In this document: positions 56,633-64,000 of the stretch, piece after piece
How positions within the stretch are numbered: position 1 is the first letter of the stretch
How the letters are laid out: every line of letters starts with the position of its first letter
Origin: Streptomyces griseoviridis
Lineage (GTDB): Bacteria; Actinomycetota; Actinomycetes; Streptomycetales; Streptomycetaceae
Reading direction: 5' to 3'
Assembly (NCBI RefSeq): GCF_005222485.1
Contig: NZ_CP029078.1
Span: 6,227,501 to 6,291,500, forward strand
DNA length: 64,000 nt
Notes under the pieces: generated by a model
Told to the model about the DNA's origin: nothing
Database searches by the model: none
The model's input: only the letters and a program-made list of their open reading frames with translations
Made by a program: the position numbers and the translations under genes

Positions 56633-56973
56633 GTTTGTCCTTTACATGCAGAACTGCGGGGGGCTGAGGGGGAGATGAGGCGATCGCGTGACCGACCTTC
56701 ACCGTCCCCAGGAGTCTCACAGGTCTATAAGCGTTCGATAAGGAGTGTCAACGCATATGCGGGTTCGGGCCGTTGGCTTTGCCTGGTTATTAACGACGGG
56801 GACGTTTCAGGGCCTCCGGAGTCTCCTCGATCCGGTCACCGCGTGCGATACGGGACGCCGTCGGCCGTTCCCGGGCGAGAGGCGGCAAGAGGGGCCGCCG
56901 GGACGGCCGTCGGGGCCGATGCGCCGGACGAACGGCTTTCGGCCACCGCGGGCGGCGTCATGGTGACGGACCG
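56633..56973. other. 341-nt region between the LAETG gene and the glyoxalase-like gene
   Basis: Besides the LAETG promoter (56724-56751), the stretch from 56775 to 56973 shows no gene. It contains short complementary runs (CCGTCGGCCG near 56858 and CGGCCGTCGGGG near 56903) but no clear terminator. Confidence 0.4.
56724..56751 (-). promoter_or_regulatory. Promoter of the LAETG gene (HrdB-type)
   Basis: On the minus strand TTGACA (56751-56746), 16-base spacer, TATAGA (56729-56724). The -35 is perfect and the spacing near ideal. A start near 56717 gives a leader of about 85 nt. The most consensus-like promoter in the window. Confidence 0.75.
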
Positions 56974-57381
56974 TCAGTCTTCGACGGCCGTCGGGTCCAT
57001 CCAGGTGATCTCCCAGGTGTGGCCGTCGAGGTCGTCGAAGCCGCGGCCGTACATGAAGCCGTGGTCCTGGACCCGGCCGGTGTCCGTGCCGCCCGCCTCG
57101 ATCGCCCGGCCGACCAACTCGTCGACCTTCTCCCGGCTTTCGGCGCTCAGGCAGACCAGCACCTCGCTGGTCTTCGCCGCGTCCGCTATCTCCTTGTCGG
57201 TGAAGGTCGCGTAGAACGGCTTGGTGAGCAGCATCGCCACGATCGTGTCACTGATCACGACCGAGGCCGCGTTCTCGTCGCTGAACCGGGCGTTGATCGA
57301 GTAGCCCAGCGCCGTGAAGAACCTCTTCGAGGCGTCGAGGTCGTTCACGGCCAGGTTCACGAAGATCATCTGCTGGTACAT
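56974..57381 (-). CDS. Glyoxalase/bleomycin-resistance-like (VOC) protein
   Basis: 135 residues from ATG 57381 (GGGAGA upstream). Single VOC domain: MYQQMIFVNLAVNDLDASKRFFTALGYSINARFSDENAASVVIS, then VLVCLSAESREKVDELVGRAIEAGGTDTGRVQDHGFMYGRGFDDLDGHTWEITWMDP; the terminal DLDGHTWEI is the metal-binding half-motif of many VOC proteins, though the first His ligand is not plain. Function (isomerase, dioxygenase or binding) cannot be told. The long frame open upstream is a shadow of the ABC genes. Confidence 0.8.
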   Translation of the reverse strand: MYQQMIFVNLAVNDLDASKRFFTALGYSINARFSDENAASVVISDTIVAMLLTKPFYATFTDKEIADAAKTSEVLVCLSAESREKVDELVGRAIEAGGTDTGRVQDHGFMYGRGFDDLDGHTWEITWMDPTAVED

Positions 57382-57497
57382 CGAAGGTCTCCCTCGGTCA
57401 ACTCTGTCGTGCTGTCGGGAGGGAAGACCAGGGCCCGCGCCGAAACTCATCGGCGCGGGCCCCTTCGATTCCGGCGGGTGCGCGGGCACCCGGCGGG

Positions 57498-59309
57498 TCA
57501 GCGGGTCAGCGGCATCGCCGCCAACTGCGCGACGGCCAGCGTCAGCGGGCCGAACAGGGCCAGCAGGGCACCGGCCCTGACGGCCGCCGCGCTGCGCAGC
57601 GTGGCGGCCGGGGCGCCCAGCCGCACCAGGGCGGCGGTGGTGTCCGCGCGGGACTGCCGGGCCTCGACGGCCGCGGTGAACAGGGTCGCGACCGCGCACC
57701 CCCCGACCAGCAGGGTGCCCAGCAGGGTGAGCGGTCCGAAGGCCGGGCCGCTCGGGTCGTACAGGGTGCTCATCGCGTACCCGCCGGAGGCGACCGCGCA
57801 GACGACGCCCAGCGGGCGCCCGATCCGGCTCGCCTCGTCCATCAGCACCCGCCCGGCCAGCAGCCGCAGCGCACCCGGGCGGAACGCCTGGAGCAGCCGC
57901 CCGCACAGGTGGGTGAGGCCGGGTCCCGCCAGGGCGAGGCCCGTCGCGGTGAGGACCCAGCCGAGGAGCACGGCGGGCGCGCCACCGGCCAGGCCGCCGG
58001 GCATCGGGAGCGCGGAGCCGGCGGCGGCCCGGCCCGCGTAGGACTCGACGGCCAGCCCCGCGGCGAGCGTGGCGATCCCCCAGGGCAGACCGGAGGGCGC
58101 CGGGCGGGGGGCGGCCGGGAGGTCGGTGAGGCCGACGATGGCCTGAACGGCGTCCGGGCGGGGAGCGTCGGCGGGGTCGGCGGTGGTGGCGGGGCCGGCC
58201 TGGTGGTCGGTGCGGGTGGTGCCCGGGGCGCCGTTGGTGTGAACGGTGCCGATGGTGCCGGTGGTGCCGTTGGTGTGACCCGCGCCGGCGGTGCTCGGGG
58301 TGCCATCGGTGTGGCCGGTGCCGGTGGTGCCGGTGGTGCCGGTGGTGCCAGTGGTGCCAGTGGTGCCGGTGGTGCTGTTCGTGCCGGTGAGGGCCTTGGT
58401 GCTCGCGGTATCTGAGAGGCCGTGAGAGTCCGGGAGGCCGGGGACGCCGTGGTGGCCAGGGGTGCTGGTGAGACCGTGGGAGTCCGCGGTACCGGAGACA
58501 CCGTGGTGGCCAGGGGCGCTGGTGAGGCCGTGGGTGCCGCTCCCGGCCGTCGGGCCGCCGACGCCGTCCACGACCGCCCGGACGCCGTCCGCCCCGGCCG
58601 TCGTCGCTGCCGTCGTCCCCGTCATTGCGGTCGTCGTCGTCATCGCCACCGCCGGCGCCGTCGTCGCGGGTGTGCCGGTGCGGGGGCCTCGGCGACGGGC
58701 GCCGAAGCGGCCGTAACTGCCGAAGCTCTCGTGGTGGTCGGCTCTGCCGTAGGCGCCGAACCGGCCGAACGGCCTGGCCTGCGCCGGTGTCCGGGGCTCC
58801 CGCGGGCGCAGCGCCAGCGCGACCGTCAGCGACGCGGAGGCGGGGACCAGGACCAGCAGGGTCAGGGCCGCGGGCAGCGGCAGCGGGCGTCCCGCGGCGA
58901 GGAACTGGGCGGCCGCGCCGTCGAAGGGCATGCCGTTGAGGTCGCCGCGCAGATGCAGGAAGACCAGCATCGCGAGGAGCGATCCGAGCACGCAGGACAG
59001 GGCCGTGGTGACCGCCGAGACGGCCATCAGACCGGCCGGGCCGAGGCCGACCGCGGCGAGTCCCGAGCGGGGCCTCGCGCCCGGGTCGGTGCGGGCCACG
59101 GCGACCGCGAGGTAGACGGTCGCGGCCAGCGGCGTCAGACACCAGGCGAGCCGCAGCAGGGCCGCCGTCGAGGCGTCGTCCGGGTGGCCCATCGCGTAGC
59201 CCATCGTGCACAGCAGCAGGAAGCCGGTGCCCGCCGAGGCCGCCACCACCATCAGGCGGCGCAGTTGGACGGCCGGGTGGGCGCCGCGGCTCAGACGGAG
59301 AGCGAGCAC
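57498..59309 (-). CDS. FtsX-like ABC transporter permease with a Thr/Gly repeat loop
   Basis: 603 residues from GTG 59309, 19 nt inside the ATPase gene's 3' end. Membrane segments at about residues 20-37, 51-66, 84-115 and 151-170 are followed by a roughly 210-residue loop (nt about 58110-58740) of low complexity, Thr/Gly/His/Ser-rich with TGTTGTTG and GHHG repeats, then further hydrophobic segments from about 408 on (LPWGIATLAAGLAVESYAG, LLGWVLTATGLALAGPGLTHLCG, LLGTLLVGGCAVATLF, ALLALFGPLTLAVAQLAAM). The C-terminal half resembles FtsX/MacB-type permeases. Paired with the degenerate ATPase. Substrate unknown. Confidence 0.75.
   Translation of the reverse strand: MLALRLSRGAHPAVQLRRLMVVAASAGTGFLLLCTMGYAMGHPDDASTAALLRLAWCLTPLAATVYLAVAVARTDPGARPRSGLAAVGLGPAGLMAVSAVTTALSCVLGSLLAMLVFLHLRGDLNGMPFDGAAAQFLAAGRPLPLPAALTLLVLVPASASLTVALALRPREPRTPAQARPFGRFGAYGRADHHESFGSYGRFGARRRGPRTGTPATTAPAVAMTTTTAMTGTTAATTAGADGVRAVVDGVGGPTAGSGTHGLTSAPGHHGVSGTADSHGLTSTPGHHGVPGLPDSHGLSDTASTKALTGTNSTTGTTGTTGTTGTTGTTGTGHTDGTPSTAGAGHTNGTTGTIGTVHTNGAPGTTRTDHQAGPATTADPADAPRPDAVQAIVGLTDLPAAPRPAPSGLPWGIATLAAGLAVESYAGRAAAGSALPMPGGLAGGAPAVLLGWVLTATGLALAGPGLTHLCGRLLQAFRPGALRLLAGRVLMDEASRIGRPLGVVCAVASGGYAMSTLYDPSGPAFGPLTLLGTLLVGGCAVATLFTAAVEARQSRADTTAALVRLGAPAATLRSAAAVRAGALLALFGPLTLAVAQLAAMPLTR
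58316..58377. repeat. 9-bp GTGCCGGTG tandem repeat
   Basis: GTGCCGGTG and its GTGCCAGTG variant occur about six to seven times in a row within the permease loop; on the coding strand this gives Thr-Gly-Thr repeats. In frame. Confidence 0.8.
58416..58533. repeat. 54-bp tandem repeat, 2.2 copies
   Basis: Units begin GAGGCCGTGAGAGTCCG at 58416, GAGACCGTGGGAGTCCG at 58470 and GAGGCCGTGGG at 58524, 54 bp apart, each holding GGTGGCCAGGGG(T/C)GCTGGT. Coding strand gives an 18-residue SHGLTSTPGHHGVPGLPD-type repeat. Confidence 0.85.
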
Positions 59310-60031
59310 GCCGGGCGACCTTCCGAGTCGGGGACCGGGGGCAGATGGACGGTGGTGACGCGCCGTCCGTCGAGCAGCGGGACCGTGCGGTCGGCGAGCG
59401 CCGCCGTCTCCGCGTCGTGGGTGGCCAGCACCACCGTGATGCCGTGCGAGCGGGCCGCCGAGGTGAGCGTGCGCAGCACCCGGGCGCGGTCGGCACGGTG
59501 CAGGGGCGCCGTCGGTTCGTCCGCGAAGAGCACGCCCGGGGTGGGGGCGAGCGCGCGGGCGATGCAGACGCGCTGGCGTTCGGCGTGGGTCAGCTCGTGC
59601 GGCCGTCTGCGGGCCCGGTCGGCGAGGTCGAGGCGGTCGAGCCACTCCATGGCGGCCGTCCTGGCGGCGGCGCGGCCGGTGCCGCGCAGCATCAGGGGGA
59701 GGGCGGCGTTCTCCCAGACGGTCAGCTCGGGGACGAGCGAGGGCGCCGGGTCGATCCAGCCGAAGCGGTCGCGGCGCAGCCGTTCCCTGGCGATGCGGCC
59801 CATGGTGTGCAGCGGGACGCCGGTGAACCAGACCTCGCCGCGCTGGGCGGTCGTCAGTCCGGCGAGGCAGCGCAGCAGCGTCGTCTTGCCGCTGCCCCGG
59901 GGGCCGACGACGGCCAGGATCTCGCCCTCCTCGACGCCGAGCGAGACGCCGCCGAGCGCGGGCGAACCGTCCTTGTGCCGGAAGTACAGGGCGCGTGCCC
60001 AGAGCACGTCGCTGTCGGGCGGGGCCACCAT
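59291..60031 (-). CDS. ABC transporter ATP-binding protein with degenerate loops
   Basis: 246 residues from ATG 60031. MacB-like ABC: Walker A VVGPRGSGKTTLLRCLAG (about residues 41-58) and Walker B GVLFADEPT (about 169-177) are good, and the switch His is in LATHDAETAALADR. But the Q-loop reads DRFGWIDPAPSLVPE where the glutamine is replaced, the signature LSGGE is LTHAE, and the D-loop SALD is APLH. Hydrolysis may be slow or need a second subunit. Forms an operon with the FtsX-like permease downstream, the only partner seen. Confidence 0.85.
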   Translation of the reverse strand: MVAPPDSDVLWARALYFRHKDGSPALGGVSLGVEEGEILAVVGPRGSGKTTLLRCLAGLTTAQRGEVWFTGVPLHTMGRIARERLRRDRFGWIDPAPSLVPELTVWENAALPLMLRGTGRAAARTAAMEWLDRLDLADRARRRPHELTHAERQRVCIARALAPTPGVLFADEPTAPLHRADRARVLRTLTSAARSHGITVVLATHDAETAALADRTVPLLDGRRVTTVHLPPVPDSEGRPACSLSV

Positions 60032-60171
60032 GGGCGTACACCTCGGTTCGGATCAGAGACGCCGTGCGCGGTTCGCGGGCTCCCCCGAGCGGGGGAACGA
60101 AGTCGACGAAGGCAGGGCCGATCGGTCACTGGCACGCTAGGCAGCGTCGGCCGGGAGGCCGGACAGCACAC

Positions 60172-60216
60172 GGCCCCGGGCGCCCGTTTCTCACTCGAAC
60201 GGGCGGCACCGGGGCC
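60172..60216. terminator. Terminator hairpin after the aminotransferase gene
   Basis: GGCCCCGG (60172-60179) pairs with CCGGGGCC (60209-60216), and inside it GCCCGTT (60182-60188) pairs with AACGGGC (60198-60204). Serves the minus-strand aminotransferase gene ending at 60248. Confidence 0.7.
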
Positions 60217-60247
60217 AGTGTTGATCAGCTGATCGGAGGAGTGCGGG

Positions 60248-61630
60248 TCAGAGCTTCGTCCACGCCTCCGTGAGCGTCGCGCGCAGGATCTGCTCGATCT
60301 CGTCGAAGGTCTCCTGGCGGGAGATCAGCGGCGGGGCGAGCTGGATGACCGGGTCGCCCCTGTCATCCGCACGGCAGTACAGGCCGTTGTCGAACAGCGC
60401 CTTGGAGAGGAAGCCGTACAGGACGCGCTCCGTCTCCTCGTCGTCGAACGACTCCTTGGTGTGCTTGTCCTTGACCAGTTCGATGCCGTAGAAGAAGCCG
60501 TTGCCGCGGACGTCGCCGACGATCGGCAGGTCGTTCAGCTTCTCCAGGGTGGCCCGGAAGGCGCCCTCGTTGTCCAGCACGTGCTGGTTGAGGCCCTCGC
60601 GCTCGAACAGGTCGAGGTTGGCGAGGCCGACCGCCGCGGAGACCGGGTGGCCGCCGAAGGTGTAGCCGTGCAGGAAGGTGTTGTCGCCCTTGTAGAACGG
60701 CTCGGCGAGCCGGTCGGAGATGATGCAGGCGCCGATCGGGGAGTAGCCCGAGGTCATGCCCTTGGCGCAGGTGATCATGTCCGGGACGTAGTCGAACTTG
60801 TCGCAGGCGAACATCGTGCCGAGGCGGCCGAAGGCGCAGATGACCTCGTCCGACACGAGCAGCACGTCGTACTGGTCGCAGATCTCGCGCACCCGCTGGA
60901 AGTAGCCGGGCGGCGGCGGGAAGCAGCCGCCGGCGTTCTGCACGGGTTCGAGGAAGACCGCGGCGACCGTCTCGGGACCCTCGAAGAGGATCTGCTGCTC
61001 GATCTGGTCGGCGGCCCAGCGGCCGAACGCCTCCGGGTCGTCGCCGAACAGCGGGGCGCGGTAGATGTTGGTGTTGGGCACCTTGTGCGCGCCCGGCACC
61101 AGCGGCTCGAACGGGGCCTTGAGGGCCGGCAGGCCGGTGATGGACAGGGCGCCCTGCGGGGTGCCGTGGTAGGCGACCGCGCGCGAGATGACCTTGTACT
61201 TGGTCGGCTTGCCGGTCAGCTTGAAGTACTGCTTGGCGAGCTTCCAGGCCGTCTCGACGGCCTCGCCGCCGCCGGTGGTGAAGAAGACCTTGTTCAGGTC
61301 GCCCGGCGCGTGGTGGGCGAGGCGCTCGGCCAGCTCCACGGCCTTGGGGTGCGCGTACGACCAGACCGGGAAGAAGGCCAGCTCCTGGGCCTGCTTGAAC
61401 GCGGTCTCGGCCAGCTCGGTGCGGCCGTGCCCCGCCTGGACCACGAACAGGCCCGCGAGACCGTCGAGGTAGCGCCTGCCCTTGTCGTCGTAGATGTAGG
61501 TGCCCTCGCCGCGCACGATCGTCGGCACGGGGGCGTTCTCGTACGAGGACATGCGGGTGAAGTGCATCCACAGGTGGTCGTACGCGGTCTTGCTGAGGTC
61601 CTTCTGGCTCACGGTTATCGGGTTCCCCAC
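60248..61630 (-). CDS. Class III PLP aminotransferase (putrescine/GABA-type)
   Basis: 460 residues from ATG 61630, overlapping the end of the Lrp gene by 16 nt. Class III fold: FFTTGGGEAVETAWKLAKQYFKLTG (about residues 116-140), Asp in LLVSDEVICAFGRLG (about 256-270), PLP lysine in MITCAKGMTSGYSPIGA (about Lys290), and GYTFGGHPVSAAVGLANLDL. The closest type by family is putrescine- or omega-amino-acid:pyruvate aminotransferase. Together with the divergent dehydrogenase and Lrp gene it suggests degradation of putrescine via aminobutyraldehyde to GABA. Exact substrate not proven. Confidence 0.9.
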   Translation of the reverse strand: MGNPITVSQKDLSKTAYDHLWMHFTRMSSYENAPVPTIVRGEGTYIYDDKGRRYLDGLAGLFVVQAGHGRTELAETAFKQAQELAFFPVWSYAHPKAVELAERLAHHAPGDLNKVFFTTGGGEAVETAWKLAKQYFKLTGKPTKYKVISRAVAYHGTPQGALSITGLPALKAPFEPLVPGAHKVPNTNIYRAPLFGDDPEAFGRWAADQIEQQILFEGPETVAAVFLEPVQNAGGCFPPPPGYFQRVREICDQYDVLLVSDEVICAFGRLGTMFACDKFDYVPDMITCAKGMTSGYSPIGACIISDRLAEPFYKGDNTFLHGYTFGGHPVSAAVGLANLDLFEREGLNQHVLDNEGAFRATLEKLNDLPIVGDVRGNGFFYGIELVKDKHTKESFDDEETERVLYGFLSKALFDNGLYCRADDRGDPVIQLAPPLISRQETFDEIEQILRATLTEAWTKL

Positions 61631-62130
61631 ATGTAGGTCTGCTTCTTGAGCTTCAGGTAGACGAAACTCTCGGTGGAGCGCACGCCGGGCAGTGTCCGGA
61701 TGCGTTTGTTGATGACGTCCAGCAGGTGGTCGTCGTCCTCGCAGACGATCTCGGCGAGGAGGTCGAACGAGCCCGCGGTCATCACCACGTACTCGACATC
61801 CGACATGGCGGTCAGCGCGTCGGCGATCTTCTCGACATCACCCTCGACGTTGACACCGACCATCGCCTGCCGGCGGAAGCCCACGGTGAGCGGGTCCGTG
61901 ACCGCGACGATCTGCATCACGCCCTGGTCGAGCAGCTTCTGGACGCGCTGGCGGACGGCCGCCTCGGAGAGCCCGACGGCCTTGCCGATCGCGGCGTACG
62001 GTCTGCGGCCGTCCTCCTGGAGCTGCTCGATGATGGCGAGGGAGACGGCATCCAGGTGCGGGGTGCCGTTCCTGGACTCCCTGGAGTCCCTCGGTTCTGC
62101 GCTTCGACTGACCACTCCCTCACTGTGCAC
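61615..62130 (-). CDS. Lrp/AsnC-family transcriptional regulator
   Basis: 171 residues from GTG 62130; TTG 62151 and GTG 62115 are alternatives. N-terminal HTH (LDAVSLAIIEQLQEDGRRPYAAIGKAVGLSEAAVRQRVQKLLDQGVMQ, about residues 26-73) and the C-terminal RAM/ACT-like effector domain (QAMVGVNVEGDVEKIADALTAMSDVEYVVMTAGSFDLLAEIVCEDDDHLLDVINKRIRTLPGVRSTESFVYLKLKKQTY). Located between the aminotransferase and the divergent dehydrogenase, with an inverted repeat in the promoter region that is a candidate operator. Probably senses an amino acid or amine of the pathway. Confidence 0.92.
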   Translation of the reverse strand: MHSEGVVSRSAEPRDSRESRNGTPHLDAVSLAIIEQLQEDGRRPYAAIGKAVGLSEAAVRQRVQKLLDQGVMQIVAVTDPLTVGFRRQAMVGVNVEGDVEKIADALTAMSDVEYVVMTAGSFDLLAEIVCEDDDHLLDVINKRIRTLPGVRSTESFVYLKLKKQTYMWGTR

Positions 62131-62163
62131 GACGTCTCGACGGTTCCGCAAGGGCAGAGCGAT

Positions 62164-62201
62164 GAAATCCGTTGTCTATGTGACCGTGACCTACGGATTT
62201 C
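62164..62201. promoter_or_regulatory. Inverted repeat in the Lrp/dehydrogenase promoter region (candidate Lrp operator)
   Basis: GAAATCCGT (62164-62172) and ACGGATTTC (62193-62201) are perfect nine-base inverted repeats with a 20-bp spacer, in the divergent gap, 34 nt upstream of the Lrp start codon. Arm-to-arm distance of 29 bp fits dimers on one face of the helix, as for Lrp proteins. Confidence 0.6.
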
Positions 62202-62292
62202 GCAGCGTTGGCGCGATCAGGGGTGTTGAAAACGTGGGCCGACCGCTTACGGTAGTCGTCCATTCCACCGCTTCACCGACAGGAGGCCGGCA

Positions 62293-63732
62293 GTGAGCAC
62301 CGAGCTGCGTCGTCTGCGCAATCACATCGACGGTGAGTTCCGCGACGCCGCCGACGGACGGACCACCGAGGTGGTCAACCCCGCGACGGGCGAGGCGTAC
62401 GCGACCGCGCCGCTGTCCGGCGCCGCCGACGTGGACGCCGCGATGGCCGCCGCCGCGGCGGCCTTCCCCGGCTGGCGGGACACCACACCGGCCGAACGGC
62501 AGCGGGCCCTGCTGAAGATCGCGGACGCGTTCGAGGAGCGGGCCGAGGAACTGATCGCGGCGGAGGTGGAGAACACCGGCAAGCCGATCGGGCTGACCAG
62601 GTCCGAGGAGATCCCGCCGATGGTCGACCAGATCCGCTTCTTCGCGGGCGCGGCCCGGATGCTGGAGGGGCGCTCGGCCGGCGAGTACATGGACGGGATG
62701 ACGTCGATCGTCCGCCGTGAGCCGGTCGGGGTCTGCGCGCAGGTCGCGCCCTGGAACTACCCGATGATGATGGCTGTCTGGAAGTTCGCGCCGGCCATCG
62801 CGGCCGGCAACACGGTCGTCCTGAAGCCGTCGGACACCACCCCGGCGTCCACCGTCCTGATGGCCGAGATCATCGGCGGGATCCTGCCGAAGGGCGTCTT
62901 CAACGTCGTCACCGGCGACCGCGACACCGGCCGCCGCATGGTCGAGCACCCGACCCCGGCGATGGCCTCCATCACCGGCTCGGTACGGGCCGGCATGTCG
63001 GTCGCCGAGTCCGCGTCCCGCGACCTCAAGCGGGTCCACCTGGAACTGGGCGGCAAGGCGCCGGTCGTCGTCTTCGCCGACACCGACCTCGCCAAGGCCG
63101 TCGAGGACATCTCGGTCGCGGGCTTCTTCAACGCGGGCCAGGACTGTACGGCGGCCACCCGGGTCCTCGTCCAGGAGTCGATCCACGACGAGTTCGTGGC
63201 CGCGCTCGCCAAGGCGGCGGCCGAGACGAAGACCGGGCAGCCCGACGACGAGGACGTCCTGTACGGCCCGCTCAACAACCCGAACCAGCTCGAACAGGTC
63301 TCCGGTTTCGTGGCGCGGCTGCCCGCGCACGCCAAGGTGGAGGCGGGCGGCCACCGGGTCGGCGAGAGGGGCTACTTCTACGCGCCGACCGTGGTGTCCG
63401 GGCTGAAGCAGGACGACGAGATCATCCAGAACGAGGTGTTCGGACCCGTCATCACCGTCCAGTCCTTCACCGACGAGGACCAGGCCGTGGAGTGGGCCAA
63501 CGGCGTCGACTACGCGCTGGCCTCCTCGGTGTGGACCAAGGACCACGGCCGCGCCATGCGGATGTCCAAGCGGCTCGACTTCGGCTGCGTGTGGATCAAC
63601 ACCCACATCCCGCTGGTCGCCGAGATGCCGCACGGCGGCTTCAAGAAGTCCGGCTACGGCAAGGACCTGTCCGGGTACGGGTTCGAGGACTACACGCGGA
63701 TCAAGCACGTGATGACGTCGCTGGACGCGTGA
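62293..63732 (+). CDS. Gamma-aminobutyraldehyde dehydrogenase
   Basis: 479 residues from GTG 62293 (AGGAGG six bases upstream). Oxidises 4-aminobutyraldehyde to GABA with NAD+. ALDH marks: NHIDGEFRDAADGRTTEVVNPATGEAYA start, WNYPMMMAVWKFAPAIAAGNTVVLKPSDTTPAS (about 156-188), GSVRAG, the glutamate in HLELGGKAP (about 257) and nucleophile Cys in FFNAGQDCTAATR (about 284). The PHGGFKKSGYGKDLSGYGFEDYTRIKHV end is typical of the aminobutyraldehyde/betaine-type group. S. coelicolor has the same gene next to the same Lrp and aminotransferase genes. Confidence 0.92.
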   Translation: MSTELRRLRNHIDGEFRDAADGRTTEVVNPATGEAYATAPLSGAADVDAAMAAAAAAFPGWRDTTPAERQRALLKIADAFEERAEELIAAEVENTGKPIGLTRSEEIPPMVDQIRFFAGAARMLEGRSAGEYMDGMTSIVRREPVGVCAQVAPWNYPMMMAVWKFAPAIAAGNTVVLKPSDTTPASTVLMAEIIGGILPKGVFNVVTGDRDTGRRMVEHPTPAMASITGSVRAGMSVAESASRDLKRVHLELGGKAPVVVFADTDLAKAVEDISVAGFFNAGQDCTAATRVLVQESIHDEFVAALAKAAAETKTGQPDDEDVLYGPLNNPNQLEQVSGFVARLPAHAKVEAGGHRVGERGYFYAPTVVSGLKQDDEIIQNEVFGPVITVQSFTDEDQAVEWANGVDYALASSVWTKDHGRAMRMSKRLDFGCVWINTHIPLVAEMPHGGFKKSGYGKDLSGYGFEDYTRIKHVMTSLDA

Positions 63733-63800
63733 GCCGAGGAGACGGAGAGGGCGGCTCCGCAGTCTTGGACGGTCCCTGACAGCTCCGGGCGGCCCCCGAC

Positions 63801-63836
63801 GACGGCCCCGGACGGCGAGAGCCGTCCGGGGCCGTC
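63801..63836. terminator. Strong terminator hairpin after the dehydrogenase
   Basis: GACGGCCCCGGACGGC (63801-63816) pairs perfectly over 16 bases with 63821-63836 around a GAGA tetraloop. The remainder of the window (63837-64000) shows no gene or feature. Confidence 0.85.
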
Positions 63837-64000
63837 GCGCGTCGGCGTCGGGGCCGTCGCCGTCACCGGCGCGTGGGACGGCCTTGACCCTGGCGCTGGA
63901 CAAGGTGTCCTGCCTGCGGGATCGCGCTCGACGCAGCGTCGATTGTCCGGCCGGGCGGGGGAGTTGCATGCTGCCGCAATGGCCCTGACACCGAAGACCC

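Noticed and set aside
62191..63969. Minus-strand frame of 592 codons opposite the dehydrogenase
   Set aside because: Shadow of a firmly identified ALDH; Gly/Arg/Val-rich with no domain.

Overview
This 64 kb window is core chromosome of a high-GC actinomycete, almost certainly a Streptomyces. The evidence is the GC-rich codon use, the many GTG starts, the sporulation sigma factor WhiG, the NsdA-type regulator, a row of four type I signal peptidases, and a gene order (recG-rsmD-coaD ... smc-glcP-ftsY ... amtB-glnK-glnD-ffh ... rpsP-rimM-trmD-rplS-sipWXYZ ... dprA-whiG ... rpsB-tsf-pyrH-frr-cdsA-rlmN) that I recall from the S. coelicolor SCO5566-SCO5657 region. The species is not determined. I see no insertion sequence, prophage, CRISPR array, tRNA or rRNA gene, and no biosynthetic gene cluster.

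Layout. 1-6.8 kb: end of recG, a 0.9 kb repeat-bearing gap, then rsmD, coaD, a DivIVA/coiled-coil protein, yceD-rpmF, rnc and mutM (DNA repair, CoA synthesis, ribosome and RNA maturation). 6.8-9.5 kb: an HxlR regulator, a secreted CAP-domain protein, acylphosphatase and a small coiled-coil protein. 9.7-15.4 kb: smc with an unusual hinge insertion, then the glucose permease glcP. 15.4-20.5 kb: an F420-type oxidoreductase, ftsY, an orphan Prim-Pol protein and nsdA. 20.8-26.7 kb: the GlnR-type nitrogen operon amtB-glnK-glnD and then ffh. 26.8-32.1 kb: an ftsH paralogue, a methyltransferase, an archaeal-type prolyl-tRNA synthetase and a SprT-like zinc protein. 32.4-39.5 kb: the ribosomal rpsP operon, four signal peptidases, a Nudix hydrolase and a DUF2469 protein. 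39.6-45.7 kb: yraN, comM-like and dprA, then whiG, a TetR regulator and a convergent M23-type gene. 46-51.9 kb: rpsB-tsf, pyrH-frr-cdsA and rlmN. 51.9-55.8 kb: a TPP riboswitch followed by a thiamine-type ABC transporter. 55.9-60 kb: an LAETG surface protein, a glyoxalase-like protein and a degenerate ABC pair. 60.2-63.7 kb: an aminotransferase, an Lrp regulator and an aminobutyraldehyde dehydrogenase (polyamine/GABA catabolism).

How the parts work together: most of the window serves translation (S2, S16, L19, L32, EF-Ts, RRF, ProRS, RimM, TrmD, RlmN, RsmD, RNase III), protein export (Ffh, FtsY, four SPases, FtsH), chromosome handling (RecG, MutM, SMC, DprA), nitrogen sensing, and development (WhiG, NsdA).

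The most unusual points are not a new gene system but local oddities: a roughly 165-residue acidic/Pro repeat inserted in the SMC hinge; a TPP riboswitch whose downstream RNA can hide the ribosome binding site of a transporter that would otherwise pass as an iron importer; in-frame 63-66 bp tandem repeats, one of which is followed by an M23 reading frame that runs right through the TetR gene on the other strand; an ABC ATPase with three degenerate loops; and candidate operators for LacI, Lrp, GlnR and HxlR family regulators.
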